Translations under genes and position numbers: made by a program
Shown: piece by piece, positions 32,397 to 42,844 of the stretch
How positions within the stretch are numbered: the stretch's first letter is position 1
Layout of the letters: each line of letters opens with the position of its first letter
Notes under the pieces: model-generated
Databases searched by the model: none
Seen by the model: only the letters and a program-made list of their open reading frames with translations
Told to the model about the DNA's origin: nothing
Assembly: GCF_001886185.1 (NCBI RefSeq)
Contig: NZ_JXLA01000011.1
Span: 56,895-120,894 of the forward strand
Direction: 5' to 3'
From: Enterococcus raffinosus
GTDB taxonomy: Bacteria > Bacillota > Bacilli > Lactobacillales > Enterococcaceae
Length of the DNA stretch: 64,000 nucleotides

Positions 32397-32430
32397 AAAA
32401 AAACCGTTTGACTATCAAACGGTTTTTTTT
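32397..32430. terminator. Bidirectional terminator shared with whiA
   Basis: Stem AAAAAAACCGTTTGA / TCAAACGGTTTTTTT around CTA, with T-runs on both strands. The whiA TGA stop (32415-32417) lies in the stem. Confidence 0.85.
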
Positions 32431-33350
32431 CGTAAATTATCGGCAAAATCATTAATTTTTCGAATTCTATGGTTGATACCTGATTTCGAAATGGCTCCTG
32501 ATGGAATCATTTCTCCTAGTTCTTTTAGACTGATTTCAGGATTTTGAATCCTTAATTCTGCTATTTCCTGCAGCTTTTCTGGTAACGATTGTAGTCCAAC
32601 CGTCGACTCAATAAAATGAATGTTCTCAATTTGCTTAGACGCAGCATCTATCGTTTTGTTCATATTGGCTGTTTCGCAATTCACTAGTCGATTGACAGAA
32701 TTTCGCATATCACGAACGATTCGAACATCCTCAAATTTTAACATTGAATTCGTCGCACCAATCAAAGTTAGAAAATCAGCTATTTTCTCTGCGCCTTTAA
32801 GATAAGTGATATAGCCATTTCGGCGTTCCAGCGTACGCGCATTCAAGTCAAATTGATTCAACAGGTCACAAATATCTTGATTGTGTTCCTCGTAAATTGA
32901 AGATATTTCTAGATGATAACGGCTCGTTTCTGGATTATTAACTGAACCAGAGGCTAAAAATGCACCACGTAAATACGCACGAGTTTTTTCATCTGATTGC
33001 TTAATTTCATTCGATATATGCGCTTGAAACATCATGCCGTCCATGATATCCAAATCCAATAAAATATTTTGTGTCTCTTGTTTCAATCGAACAATGTAGA
33101 CGTTGTTTTTTTTCAATTTCATTTTCCGACGTACCAGTAACTCGCTTCGCACATTATAATGCTCTTTTAATAAAGTAAAAATTCGACGAGCAATCGCCGC
33201 ATTTTCAGTTTGCACATTCAAAACAAATTGATGATTACTCAAACTAAGGGAACCATTCATTCTTATCAATGCGGCTAACTCAGCTTGTGCGAGATTCTTT
33301 TGGACTGCCAGACCCGTTAACTCTTTTTTTACTTCTGCCGCAAAAGACAT
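32415..33350 (-). CDS. whiA: WhiA (DNA-binding protein with LAGLIDADG-like domain)
   Basis: A 311-residue protein of the usual size: N-terminal homing-endonuclease-like fold and C-terminal helix-turn-helix ([23 protein letters not shown], then [11 protein letters not shown]). In Firmicutes it affects cell division and chromosome segregation; in actinomycetes it is a sporulation regulator. Third gene of the conserved rapZ-yvcK-whiA set, 98 bases after yvcK. Confidence 0.95.
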   Translation of the reverse strand: MSFAAEVKKELTGLAVQKNLAQAELAALIRMNGSLSLSNHQFVLNVQTENAAIARRIFTLLKEHYNVRSELLVRRKMKLKKNNVYIVRLKQETQNILLDLDIMDGMMFQAHISNEIKQSDEKTRAYLRGAFLASGSVNNPETSRYHLEISSIYEEHNQDICDLLNQFDLNARTLERRNGYITYLKGAEKIADFLTLIGATNSMLKFEDVRIVRDMRNSVNRLVNCETANMNKTIDAASKQIENIHFIESTVGLQSLPEKLQEIAELRIQNPEISLKELGEMIPSGAISKSGINHRIRKINDFADNLRKKTV

Positions 33351-33448
33351 GACGAGCCCTCCTTCTCATAATAAAGAACTAATTTTCCTAAATAAAATTA
33401 GTTCTAACTAATGATTTACTATTTCGACACTTATTTAAAAATCCAGTC

Positions 33449-34447
33449 TTAAATTTTTGCACCAAAAACAATTCGAAATAGCTCATCGACAACTTTGTCT
33501 CCATCATGAAAGACGCCACCATCACGAAGTTTTAAAAAGTCAGTTGAAACAACTCGGCAGCCTTCTTCCCTTAACCCGTTAAAATCATGTGTAACTTGTA
33601 CCAAGTACTCATCATAGATCTCTGGATCCATATATCCTTCAGGAACTTTTTCAGTATTGACTAATACAGTGTCAATAAATTTGCTATCGAGGTGTTTGTG
33701 AAGAACACGAATATGATCCGCATCACTGAAATGTTCGGTCTCACCTTTTTGGGTCATAATGTTACAAATATAGACTACCTCTGCCTTTGTTGTACGAACC
33801 GCATTTCCTAGTTCCTCAATGACTAAGTTAGGCAAGATACTAGTGAATAAGGAGCCTGGTCCTAAGACAACCATATCTGCCTCATTGATAGCATTGACTA
33901 CTTTACGTGCTGCGTGAATCGCTTTTTCACCATTTTTTTCTGTGACATAAACTCTTTCTATCGTCTTACGATCCAGAGCTATTTTTGATTCTCCCACTGC
34001 ACTTGTTCCGTCATCAAAATCCGCGTGCAACACTAGCGGCGTTTCCGAAGAAGGGTAAATATGCCCGTCCACGTGCATCATCATGGAAAGTAATTGAATT
34101 GCTTCATACGTACTTTCTCGCATTTCTGATAAAGCCGCGATTAAAAGGTTCCCAATCGTATGATTTGCAAGAAATTTGTCATCCTCATGAAAACGATATT
34201 GAAATAAGTCTTCATAGAGCTTCGGCATGTCAGATAAGGCGGCCAAAACATTTCTCAAATCACCTGGGGGGGCCATGTCGATCGAATCGCGTAGTTCACC
34301 ACTACTGCCACCGTCATCTGCTACAGTTACCACTGCTGTAATATCAGCACTTTGATTTCGTAAACTTTTTAAAATAACTGGTAATCCTGTCCCACCACCG
34401 ATAACCACTATCTTCGGTTTACGAATACGGTATGTTTTCATTTTCAT
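33449..34447 (-). CDS. yvcK: YvcK (gluconeogenesis factor, CofD-like)
   Basis: A 332-residue protein with the nucleotide-binding [17 protein letters not shown] start and the [12 protein letters not shown] segment of the CofD/YvcK family. It binds UDP-GlcNAc in relatives and is needed for growth on gluconeogenic carbon and for cell-wall homeostasis. The ATG overlaps the rapZ stop by four bases; a second in-frame ATG follows two codons later. Confidence 0.95.
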   Translation of the reverse strand: MKMKTYRIRKPKIVVIGGGTGLPVILKSLRNQSADITAVVTVADDGGSSGELRDSIDMAPPGDLRNVLAALSDMPKLYEDLFQYRFHEDDKFLANHTIGNLLIAALSEMRESTYEAIQLLSMMMHVDGHIYPSSETPLVLHADFDDGTSAVGESKIALDRKTIERVYVTEKNGEKAIHAARKVVNAINEADMVVLGPGSLFTSILPNLVIEELGNAVRTTKAEVVYICNIMTQKGETEHFSDADHIRVLHKHLDSKFIDTVLVNTEKVPEGYMDPEIYDEYLVQVTHDFNGLREEGCRVVSTDFLKLRDGGVFHDGDKVVDELFRIVFGAKI

Positions 34448-35331
34448 GAACGATTCACCGTCTCTTTCCGCTTATCCTTATCGCGATGAGTGATATTTAC
34501 CTTGTACTCTGCATCCGTAATTGCCTTTCCAATACGCTCTGTCAAAGCGACTGACCGATGCTGTCCACCAGTACAGCCGATAGCAATCGTTAATGAACTT
34601 TTTCCTTCATTAATGTAGCCAGGCAGAATGTCCATAATTAAACGAACAAAATTCGTGTAAAAACTTTCTGTTTCAGGAAATGACATTACATAATCATATA
34701 CCGGTTTGTCTAGCCCGGTTTGAGGCCGCAGGTCTGGAATATAGTGTGGATTCGGCAAAAAACGAACATCCATAACTATGTCAGCATCGATTGGCAACCC
34801 ATATTTAAAGCCAAAAGAAACTACCTCCACGTGGAATCCCGCGTCATCCTTATCTTTAAACGTTTGATTAATTTTTTCTCGTAATTGACGCGGCGTTAAA
34901 TCTGTTGTATCAATCATTAGAGTAGCTCTATTCTTTAAATCTTCCAAGATTGCGCGTTCTTTACGAATACCTTCAGTGATCATGCCATCCATCGCAAGCG
35001 GATGTGCGCGACGCGTCTCTTTGTAGCGAGAGACTAATTCTTCATCTGAACAATCTAAGAACAAGATACTTGTATCAATGAACCCTGTATTTTCTATCTC
35101 TATTAGCATTTTTTGAATATCTTCGAAAAATGAGCGAGAACGTAAATCTACTACTAAAGCGATCTTAGTTACTTTTCCTGATTCACGGATCAATTCCCAA
35201 AACTTCGGAATTAAACCTGGAGGCATATTATCTACACAAAAATACCCCATATCTTCAAAACTTTGAATTGCGACAGTTTTACCTGCACCACTCATACCTG
35301 TAATGACAACCAAATGTAAACTATCAGTCAT
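34444..35331 (-). CDS. rapZ: RapZ/YvcJ nucleotide-binding protein
   Basis: A 295-residue P-loop protein with Walker A GMSGAGKT (12-19) and the C-terminal [10 protein letters not shown] motif that binds a metabolite in the E. coli protein. In E. coli RapZ controls glmS through small RNAs; Gram-positive YvcJ hydrolyses GTP and its target is less clear. The start at 35331 has AAAGGAG eight bases upstream; a GTG three codons earlier has no spacing. Confidence 0.95.
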   Translation of the reverse strand: MTDSLHLVVITGMSGAGKTVAIQSFEDMGYFCVDNMPPGLIPKFWELIRESGKVTKIALVVDLRSRSFFEDIQKMLIEIENTGFIDTSILFLDCSDEELVSRYKETRRAHPLAMDGMITEGIRKERAILEDLKNRATLMIDTTDLTPRQLREKINQTFKDKDDAGFHVEVVSFGFKYGLPIDADIVMDVRFLPNPHYIPDLRPQTGLDKPVYDYVMSFPETESFYTNFVRLIMDILPGYINEGKSSLTIAIGCTGGQHRSVALTERIGKAITDAEYKVNITHRDKDKRKETVNRS

Positions 35332-35481
35332 TTGTGTCACTCCTTTCGCGTAATTAGAGACTCACTCCTGAGAATGATTATTTTAATTTACTATTGTTCT
35401 ATATAGACGAATAGACGATATTGCGATTTGAAATACATTGATAGGCTCATCAATAATCATAAGCCAAATTTTTGAACTAAA

Positions 35482-35538
35482 TAAAAAGATGCCAAAGAAA
35501 CCATAGGCTAGCTTCTTTCGCTATCTAAAAAAATTATA
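35482..35538 (-). promoter_or_regulatory. rapZ operon promoter with a hairpin at the transcript 5' end
   Basis: Minus-strand TATAAT (35533-35538) preceded by TGT (extended -10). The predicted start, about 35526, is the first base of a long imperfect hairpin (35487-35526; AGAT, GC and AAAGAA pairing) followed by TTTTTATTT (to about 35479). This resembles an early terminator or a 5' stability element; about 150 more bases lead to rapZ and hold only a small GGCT/AGCC hairpin. Confidence 0.45.
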
Positions 35539-35622
35539 ACACTCCTGGCGTGTCTTTGCTACTCATTTGTCATTCTTTAGATTTTCCTAATAGAATAGAA
35601 ACTGAAAAAAATGTGCAAATAA

Positions 35623-35654
35623 AAAACAGATCTCCTATTTAGAAGATCTGTTTT
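35623..35654 (-). terminator. Terminator of the D-Asp ligase/racemase operon
   Basis: Stem AAAACAGATCT / AGATCTGTTTT with a 10-base loop that contains the racemase TAG stop, T-run on the minus strand. Confidence 0.8.
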
Positions 35655-36348
35655 TCTGTGCTAATTCAATTGTCCGGTCCGCTAAAATAGATTGCGCATC
35701 AATTACTGGAAAAGGAACTTCTTTTGTCAATTCTTGAACTAAAGACAGCTCGGTACAGCCAAGAATAGCATTCTGACAACCATATTTTTCAAAAACATCT
35801 GAAAGAATCTCTAGATACAAATCACTGTTGATATAATCATTCTCTTTTACATCGTGATAAATTAGATGATTAACCTTCTCTTGTAAGTCTGGCTTAGGAA
35901 TCAAAACTTCAAATCCTTTTGCCTCTAGCTCACTTTGATAAACCTTAGCGGAAATTGTCCCAGCAGTTGCTAATACTGCGATTTTCTCGCCGGGTTTATG
36001 ATGCTTTGTCACTTCATTTACAGCCTCACGCGGCATATGCAGCAACGGAATATTTGTTGCCCCCTGTAGTTGATCAAAAAAGTAATGAGCAGTATTGCAA
36101 GTGAGTACAATAAAATCCGGCTGTAATAGGTTTTGTTTCTCTATATCATCCAATAAAAAGGGTAATGGACTTGGTGATTCGTGATCTAAAATAAAAGCCG
36201 TGCGGTCAGGAACCGTTGCATGATTGAACATCACATAGTTCAAGTATTCTTGATCATTATGAGCATGTGTACGTTGGTTAAGGATTCGAATAAAACTTTC
36301 CGTCGCCATCGTCCCCATTCCACCAAGAATACTAAAGAAATTTTCCAT
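35635..36348 (-). CDS. racD: Aspartate racemase (PLP-independent Asp/Glu racemase family)
   Basis: A 237-residue racemase that should make D-aspartate. The two catalytic cysteines are in TCNTAH (near residue 84) and GCTEL (near residue 196). Start [16 protein letters not shown] is typical of the family. It lies two bases downstream of an ATP-grasp gene resembling D-aspartate ligase, the same order as aslfm-racDfm of E. faecium, so the substrate assignment rests mainly on context. Confidence 0.88.
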   Translation of the reverse strand: MENFFSILGGMGTMATESFIRILNQRTHAHNDQEYLNYVMFNHATVPDRTAFILDHESPSPLPFLLDDIEKQNLLQPDFIVLTCNTAHYFFDQLQGATNIPLLHMPREAVNEVTKHHKPGEKIAVLATAGTISAKVYQSELEAKGFEVLIPKPDLQEKVNHLIYHDVKENDYINSDLYLEILSDVFEKYGCQNAILGCTELSLVQELTKEVPFPVIDAQSILADRTIELAQKNRSSK

Positions 36349-36350
36349 AC

Positions 36351-37607
36351 TTATCCTTCTTTCTCTTTAAAGAATAGATCGAAGCGTCCTTTGTACTTGC
36401 TGAACATATACTTCATTAAAATCCACCGCATCAAGGACATATCTTTCTTGTAAAAGACTGTCGTTCCCCAATGGTCATTTTTGATCATTTCTAGAGCTTT
36501 TTCTTTTTCCTTATTATTTCGAGCAAATTTCTCAAAAACACCCTTTGGAACCCCCATCCATAACATGGATGTAGCTGGTTCTGCTTTACCGTAAATCGTT
36601 TCAGTAAACGACTTTTCAAAAACGCGATCTTCAGTTACGTATTGTGCTAAATTGAAGCCATTTAAAGTAACGAAGAAACTACTACGTCCTTGCCGTAAGT
36701 TGATTTCAAACAATTTATATTCTCCATCACGAGGATCGTACTTCATGTCAAAATTTGCAAAGCCAGTATAGTTGATTTTCTCTAAAAATCCTTTAATTGT
36801 CTGGTAGATCTTCTCGTTATATTCAGGCATGATCGCCACATAGTTTCCAATCGCTTCTGGAGAAGGATCTTCTAATAATGGATGTCCCAAGCACATCATG
36901 CGAACCTGATGGTTTTGATCGACATAAGCATTCAATACACGCATGTTGCTATCGTCTCCAGGAATAAAGTCCTGCGCAATCATTTCACTCGTATAACCAG
37001 CTTGATAAATACGCTCAATGATTGTGTCAAATTCATCACGAGTATCTAAAATAAAGGCTTTTTTTCTTCCTTCAAAATCAACTGATAGCCATTCCACACT
37101 ATTCGCTGGTTTTAGTGCAACAGGAAAATCAAAGGGTAAATCCTGTTTTAACTTACCAGCCTCTAACATATCTTCAGTAATGATAAATGTTTTTGGATAA
37201 GGCAAATCATATTTTTCGCAAATTTCGTAAAAGCTGACTTTACTAATCAGACTTTGGAGTAAATCAAAATCAATATACGGGCAAATAAACCATTCGGAAA
37301 GCTCTTCTTTATGTTGTGAAACTAGCTCAGCGTATCCATCACCGCAAGCAATCAATAAATATTTTACATTAGGATCGTTGTACGTATTTTTTCCTAATTC
37401 GCGCATCTGCTCGATGAACACAGGATCCTTATCAAATCCTGGTACAACATGTACGTTCACGATCTTACTATATTTTGTTGGTGCTAATTGTAGACCAGCA
37501 TAAGCCTCTGATACGATTCCATAGGCTTCGTGAAAAGAACGGGCCATACCGTAAACGTTGATATCGCTCCCTAATAAAATCGGGACAAATTTTTGATTTT
37601 CATTCAT
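36351..37607 (-). CDS. D-aspartate ligase (ATP-grasp), peptidoglycan crossbridge synthesis
   Basis: A 418-residue ATP-grasp enzyme resembling Aslfm of E. faecium, which activates D-Asp as beta-aspartyl phosphate and adds it to the lysine of UDP-MurNAc-pentapeptide, giving L-Lys-D-Asp/Asn crossbridges. Visible ATP-grasp parts: the [13 protein letters not shown] segment, [13 protein letters not shown], and the metal-binding [11 protein letters not shown]. The adjacent aspartate racemase supplies the substrate. Other ATP-grasp ligases look similar, but the pairing with a D-Asp source makes this assignment strong. This implies peptidoglycan of the A4alpha type, unlike E. faecalis. Confidence 0.88.
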   Translation of the reverse strand: MNENQKFVPILLGSDINVYGMARSFHEAYGIVSEAYAGLQLAPTKYSKIVNVHVVPGFDKDPVFIEQMRELGKNTYNDPNVKYLLIACGDGYAELVSQHKEELSEWFICPYIDFDLLQSLISKVSFYEICEKYDLPYPKTFIITEDMLEAGKLKQDLPFDFPVALKPANSVEWLSVDFEGRKKAFILDTRDEFDTIIERIYQAGYTSEMIAQDFIPGDDSNMRVLNAYVDQNHQVRMMCLGHPLLEDPSPEAIGNYVAIMPEYNEKIYQTIKGFLEKINYTGFANFDMKYDPRDGEYKLFEINLRQGRSSFFVTLNGFNLAQYVTEDRVFEKSFTETIYGKAEPATSMLWMGVPKGVFEKFARNNKEKEKALEMIKNDHWGTTVFYKKDMSLMRWILMKYMFSKYKGRFDLFFKEKEG

Positions 37608-37655
37608 ATTCTCTTACACCTTCTCATTCTAAATCCTTGATAATCATACCATAAA

Positions 37656-37691
37656 GAAAAATGCAAGCAAAGGAGAATCCTTTGCTTGCAT
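37656..37691 (-). terminator. Terminator of uvrBA
   Basis: Minus-strand stem GCAAGCAAAGGA / TCCTTTGCTTGC around TTC, followed by a short T-run. Confidence 0.8.
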
Positions 37692-37704
37692 CAAGCTTTA
37701 TCAG

Positions 37705-40530
37705 TTATTTATTTTTTAAGACGCGTTTTAAATAATGTCCTGTATAACTGTCTGGTACTTCAGCAATTTCTTCCGGTGTCCCTGTTGCTAGTATGGTTCC
37801 ACCACCGTCGCCGCCTTCTGGTCCTAGATCGATAACGTAGTCGGCTGATTTAATCACATCCAAATTATGTTCAATCACTAATACCGTATTTCCTGAGTCA
37901 ACAAAACGTTCCAGAACCTTTAACAAACGAGCAATATCATCTGTATGAAGTCCTGTTGTCGGCTCATCCAAAATATAGAAATTCTTTCCATTGGAATTCT
38001 TATGAAGTTCACTAGCAAGCTTCATTCGTTGAGCCTCTCCACCTGAAAGTGTTGTCGCAGGCTGCCCCATCGTGACATAGCCTAAACCAACGTCAACAAT
38101 CGTTTGAAGTTTTCGATGAATTTTAGGAATGTGTTTGAAGAATTCCACAGCATCTTCAACAGTCATTTCCAGAATATCCGCAATATTCTTTCCTTTATAA
38201 TGAACTTCCAATGTTTCGGAGTTATAGCGTTTGCCATGACAAACTTCACACGGTACATAAACATCAGGTAAAAAATGCATCTCAATTTTGATGATCCCAT
38301 CTCCGCGACAAGCTTCACAACGTCCGCCCTTTACATTAAAGCTGAACCGACCCTTTTTATAACCGCGAATCTTCGCTTCATTTGTCTGAGCAAATAAATC
38401 TCGAATATCATCAAAAACACTTGTATAGGTTGCGGGATTGCTCCGCGGTGTTCTCCCGATTGGACTTTGATCAATATCAACTAATTTTTCGATATTGTTG
38501 TATCCAGTAATTTTTTTGAATTTTCCTGGTTTGTTTGAATTACGATTCAACTTCTGTGCAAGAGCCTTTTTCAAGATCTGGTTAACTAAAGTAGACTTCC
38601 CAGAACCTGAGACACCTGTCACAGCAACAAATTTCCCTAATGGGAACTCGGCATCAATGCTTTTCAAGTTATTTTCAGCAGCGCCAGTAACTTTTATTTT
38701 CTTTCCATTTCCTTTTCGACGTTCTTTTGGCACAGCGATTTCTCGTTTTCCAGATAAATATTGACCTGTCAAGGATTTTGGATTTTTTTCAACTTGTTTA
38801 GGTGTTCCAGCAGCGACAATCTCGCCACCTTGATCCCCTGCACCTGGACCGACATCAATCAGATAATCTGCCGCACGCATTGTATCTTCATCATGCTCTA
38901 CTACAATCAAAGTATTTCCTAAATCTCGCATTTTCTTCAAAGACTCAATCAAGCGGTCATTGTCTCGCTGATGCAAACCAATCGAGGGTTCATCTAAAAT
39001 ATACAAGACACCAGATAGGTTTGAACCGATTTGAGTCGCCAACCGAATTCGTTGAGCTTCTCCACCAGACAAGGTACCTGAAGCTCGACTCAAGGTAAGA
39101 TAATCTAACCCAACATTTCGTAAGAAGCTAAGACGATCCTTGATTTCTTTCAAAATAGGCTTGGCAATTACCTTTTCCTGTTCACTTAATGCAACAGTTT
39201 CGAAAAAATCGAGTGCTCTATTAATAGAATCTTCACTAACTTGTCCAATATTAACATCATTGATTTTCACTGATAAAGCTTGTGGATTCAACCGATAGCC
39301 GTGGCAGGTTTGACATGTTAATTCCGTCATATATAAACGCATTTGATCACGTGTAAAATCACTGTTCGTTTCTGCATAACGTCGATTAATATTGTTAATA
39401 ATCCCTTCAAAAGGTACTTCTACATCACGAACACCGCCAAAGTCATTTTCATAATGGAAATGGAAGTTTTCTCCATTTGAACCATTCAAAATGATTTCTT
39501 GATGTTCTTTTGGCAAATCCTCGAACGGAGTATCCATATCAATACCAAAACTCAAGCATGCTTGCTCTAGCATTTGAGGATAGTATTGAGAACTGATCGG
39601 ATTCCAAGGAATCAATGCCCCTTCACGCAACGTTTTACTTTGATCAGGAATAACTAAATCCAAATCGACTTCCAACTTAACCCCTAACCCGTCACAATCT
39701 GGACAAGCTCCAAACGGTGCGTTGAATGAAAACAGTCGAGGTTCAAGTTCGCCTACTGTAAAACCACAATAAGGACAAGCGTAGTGTTCGCTGAATAGCA
39801 TTTCTTTTTCCCCGATTACATCAACAATCGCATACCCTTCAGCTAAGCGTAACGCTGCTTCGAAGGAATCAAATAGACGCGAGCGGATACCTTCCTTAAC
39901 CACAATACGATCGACGATGATTTCGATATCGTGTTTTTTATTCTTGGTTAGTTCTGGAGCATCTGTCACATCATACAATTCTCCATCAACACGCATACGG
40001 ACATATCCTTCTCGTTGAATCATTTCGAAGACTTTTTTGTGTTGTCCTTTTTTCTTTGCAACAACTGGCGCTAATATTTGAATTTTGGTTCGCTCAGGTA
40101 ATTCAAGCACCTTGTCGACCATCTGCTCAACAGATTGAGAGGTAATTTCAATATGGTCATTCGGACAGATTGGATGACCTACACGTGCGTATAGTAAACG
40201 CAAATAATCATTAATCTCCGTCACGGTTCCTACTGTTGACCGAGGGTTTTTACTTGTAGTTTTTTGATCAATAGATATCGCTGGACTCAATCCATCAATG
40301 CTGTCAACATCAGGCTTATCCATTTGGCCTAAAAACTGCCGCGCATAAGCAGACAGGCTTTCCACATATCTGCGCTGCCCTTCAGCATATAGCGTATCAA
40401 AAGCCAGCGAACTCTTTCCTGAACCTGATAGACCAGTAACAACCACCATCTTATCACGAGGAATCGTGACATCTACATTCTTTAAATTGTGAGCTCGCGC
40501 TCCATGAATTACTATCTTATCATTTGCCAT
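37705..40530 (-). CDS. uvrA: Excinuclease ABC subunit A
   Basis: The 941-residue damage-recognition ATPase of nucleotide excision repair. Two ABC modules with Walker A GLSGSGKS and GVSGSGKS, signature LSGGEAQR twice, and two zinc fingers (CPYC to CPDC, and CEAC to CEVC). Follows uvrB by 77 bases in the usual uvrB-uvrA order and is presumably under the same SOS promoter. CAAGGAG precedes the start. Confidence 0.98.
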   Translation of the reverse strand: MANDKIVIHGARAHNLKNVDVTIPRDKMVVVTGLSGSGKSSLAFDTLYAEGQRRYVESLSAYARQFLGQMDKPDVDSIDGLSPAISIDQKTTSKNPRSTVGTVTEINDYLRLLYARVGHPICPNDHIEITSQSVEQMVDKVLELPERTKIQILAPVVAKKKGQHKKVFEMIQREGYVRMRVDGELYDVTDAPELTKNKKHDIEIIVDRIVVKEGIRSRLFDSFEAALRLAEGYAIVDVIGEKEMLFSEHYACPYCGFTVGELEPRLFSFNAPFGACPDCDGLGVKLEVDLDLVIPDQSKTLREGALIPWNPISSQYYPQMLEQACLSFGIDMDTPFEDLPKEHQEIILNGSNGENFHFHYENDFGGVRDVEVPFEGIINNINRRYAETNSDFTRDQMRLYMTELTCQTCHGYRLNPQALSVKINDVNIGQVSEDSINRALDFFETVALSEQEKVIAKPILKEIKDRLSFLRNVGLDYLTLSRASGTLSGGEAQRIRLATQIGSNLSGVLYILDEPSIGLHQRDNDRLIESLKKMRDLGNTLIVVEHDEDTMRAADYLIDVGPGAGDQGGEIVAAGTPKQVEKNPKSLTGQYLSGKREIAVPKERRKGNGKKIKVTGAAENNLKSIDAEFPLGKFVAVTGVSGSGKSTLVNQILKKALAQKLNRNSNKPGKFKKITGYNNIEKLVDIDQSPIGRTPRSNPATYTSVFDDIRDLFAQTNEAKIRGYKKGRFSFNVKGGRCEACRGDGIIKIEMHFLPDVYVPCEVCHGKRYNSETLEVHYKGKNIADILEMTVEDAVEFFKHIPKIHRKLQTIVDVGLGYVTMGQPATTLSGGEAQRMKLASELHKNSNGKNFYILDEPTTGLHTDDIARLLKVLERFVDSGNTVLVIEHNLDVIKSADYVIDLGPEGGDGGGTILATGTPEEIAEVPDSYTGHYLKRVLKNK

Positions 40531-40607
40531 TTATTTCTCCTTGTTCATTGTTCATTAACTGTATTCCTTTTTCCACAGCCGAAAAAAACGTGACATTTTT
40601 TCATCAG

Positions 40608-42599
40608 TTATTCTGCTGCTTTTAATTCTAAGATTGTATCTCGTAATGTTGCGGCAGTTTCAAAATCAAGTGTTTTAGCCGCTTCTCGCATTTCATCTTC
40701 AAGTTTCGCAATAAGTTCTTTACGTTCAGATTTAGATAACTCTTCATAAGAGGTGGTATCGTAAGTTCCAGTATCTTCTGCAACCTTACTAATTGCGATC
40801 AAATCACGAATTTCTTTAATAATCGTCTTAGGTACAATGCCATGTTCTTCATTATATTGTTGCTGAATGCTACGACGGCGTGATGTTTCATCCATTGCAC
40901 GTTGCATTGAATCCGTCACCTTATCAGCATACATAATAACTTTTCCCTCTGAATTTCGGGCAGCACGACCAATTGTTTGAACAAGTGAGCGTTCACTGCG
41001 AAGGAAGCCTTCTTTATCTGCATCTAAGATAGCCACCAATGAGACTTCAGGTACATCTAGACCTTCACGAAGTAAATTAATACCAACTAGCACATCAAAT
41101 TTTCCTAATCGTAAATCACGAATAATCTCAGTACGTTCTAAGGTTTTGATATCACTGTGGAGGTATTTAACCTTGATACCTAGTTCTTTAAAGTAGTCTG
41201 TTAAATCTTCGGACATTTTTTTTGTTAAAGTCGTGACAAAAACACGTTCATTTCTTTCAGAGCGTTCGTTTATTTCTCCAACCAAATCGTCTATTTGTCC
41301 CATAATCGGGCGGACTTCAATGACCGGATCTAGTAGTCCAGTCGGACGGATGATTTGCTCTATTACTGTATCTGTTTCTTCATGTTCATAAGGACCAGGA
41401 GTCGCCGAAACGTAGACAATCTGATTCACGCGCTCTTCAAACTCTTCTAATCTTAATGGACGATTATCTAAAGCTGATGGCAACCGGAAACCATAATCTA
41501 CCAGCATCTGTTTACGTGCTCGGTCACCGTTGTACATACCTCTTACTTGCGGCATCGTCACATGAGATTCATCCACAACTAGTAAAAAGTCATCTGGGAA
41601 AAAGTCGATCAACGTATAGGGCGGCTCGCCCTCTTTACGTCCGTCCATATGACGAGAATAGTTTTCTATACCAGATGTATAGCCCATTTCTCGAAGCATT
41701 TCGATATCATAATTGGTTCGTTGTTCTAATCGCTGAGCCTCTAATAGCTTGTTATCATTTCTCAAGACTTCTAACCGATCAGCAAGCTCTTTTTGAATAT
41801 TACTGATCGCCACTTCCATATGCTCTTCATTGGTTAAGAAGTGGGTCGCCGGGAAGATGGCTACGTGCTCTGTTTCACCGGTGATTTCTCCTGTTAATGC
41901 GTCTACTTCGCGAATTCGTTCTATCTCATCACCAAAAAATTCCACGCGTAACGCACGTTCATCACGTGATGCGGGAAATATTTCCACTACATCCCCACGA
42001 ACACGAAAACGACCACGCTGAAAGTCAATATCGTTTCGTTCAAATTGAATATCAATTAAATTCCGTAATAATTGGTTTCGATCCATTTCCATTCCTACAC
42101 GCAAAGAAACCACTTGCTCCAAATATTCCTTTGGTGATCCCAAACCAAAAATGCAGGAAACTGAAGCAACAACGATCACATCATTTCGTTCAAGTAAGGC
42201 GCTTGTCGCCGAGTGGCGAAGCTTATCGATCTCATCATTGATACTCGAGTCTTTTTCAATATACGTATCACTAGAAGGCACATACGCCTCTGGTTGATAG
42301 TAGTCATAATAACTAACGAAATACTCCACCGCGTTGTTAGGAAAGAACTCCTTAAACTCTCCATATAATTGCCCCGCTAACGTCTTATTATGGGCAATAA
42401 TCAAGGTTGGCTTATTTACTTCCTTAATAACATTGGAAATCGTGTAAGTTTTACCTGTCCCGGTAGCTCCTAAAAGGATTTGCGCTTTTTTTCCATCGAC
42501 GATTCCTTCGGCAAGTTGTTCAATGGCCTCAGGCTGATCGCCAGCAGGCTGATATTTTGAATGAAGGTCAAACGTATTATCCGTTACTCTTTCAATCAT
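40608..42599 (-). CDS. uvrB: Excinuclease ABC subunit B
   Basis: The 663-residue helicase-like subunit of nucleotide excision repair that verifies damage and recruits UvrC. Walker A GATGTGKT (44-51), the beta-hairpin region ([12 protein letters not shown]), helicase motif DESHVT, the SATPGPYE motif, QTIGRAARN, and the C-terminal UVR motif (residues about 620-655) that contacts UvrC. AAGGGGG precedes the start. Confidence 0.98.
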   Translation of the reverse strand: MIERVTDNTFDLHSKYQPAGDQPEAIEQLAEGIVDGKKAQILLGATGTGKTYTISNVIKEVNKPTLIIAHNKTLAGQLYGEFKEFFPNNAVEYFVSYYDYYQPEAYVPSSDTYIEKDSSINDEIDKLRHSATSALLERNDVIVVASVSCIFGLGSPKEYLEQVVSLRVGMEMDRNQLLRNLIDIQFERNDIDFQRGRFRVRGDVVEIFPASRDERALRVEFFGDEIERIREVDALTGEITGETEHVAIFPATHFLTNEEHMEVAISNIQKELADRLEVLRNDNKLLEAQRLEQRTNYDIEMLREMGYTSGIENYSRHMDGRKEGEPPYTLIDFFPDDFLLVVDESHVTMPQVRGMYNGDRARKQMLVDYGFRLPSALDNRPLRLEEFEERVNQIVYVSATPGPYEHEETDTVIEQIIRPTGLLDPVIEVRPIMGQIDDLVGEINERSERNERVFVTTLTKKMSEDLTDYFKELGIKVKYLHSDIKTLERTEIIRDLRLGKFDVLVGINLLREGLDVPEVSLVAILDADKEGFLRSERSLVQTIGRAARNSEGKVIMYADKVTDSMQRAMDETSRRRSIQQQYNEEHGIVPKTIIKEIRDLIAISKVAEDTGTYDTTSYEELSKSERKELIAKLEDEMREAAKTLDFETAATLRDTILELKAAE

Positions 42600-42649
42600 A
42601 CAAAAATCCCCCTTTTTCTATTAAATGAACAAAGATTTTCCATTCCAAA

Positions 42650-42675
42650 ATTATAGCATACCGAACATATTTTCG
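42650..42675 (-). promoter_or_regulatory. uvrBA promoter with LexA/DinR (SOS) box
   Basis: Minus-strand CGAAAATATGTTCG (42662-42675) matches the Gram-positive LexA consensus CGAACNNNNGTTCG in all but one position. It ends six bases before an extended -10 (TGC then TATAAT, 42650-42655), so LexA would cover the promoter. Confidence 0.75.
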
Positions 42676-42783
42676 CCATTTTTTCTTCTTGCCATAAGAA
42701 GTTCTTAAAAACAATCGTGTCATATTTTCTGACATCCCATGTTATAAAAATTTTGCTTTTTTTCTATCCAACAATGAACCCTC

Positions 42784-42813
42784 TTGTATTTTATCTATAA
42801 ACTAACATATAAT
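42784..42813 (+). promoter_or_regulatory. Promoter of the glnPQ operon
   Basis: TTGTAT (42784-42789), 18-base spacer, TATAAT (42808-42813). The rest of the 245-base gap before it holds the divergent uvrB promoter. Confidence 0.6.
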
Positions 42814-42844
42814 AAACAAATGATAAGTAATTAGGAGGATTATT

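Noticed and set aside
35341..35480. A second promoter close to rapZ
   Set aside because: Several A/T-rich hexamers resemble -10 boxes, but none has a -35 at a plausible distance.
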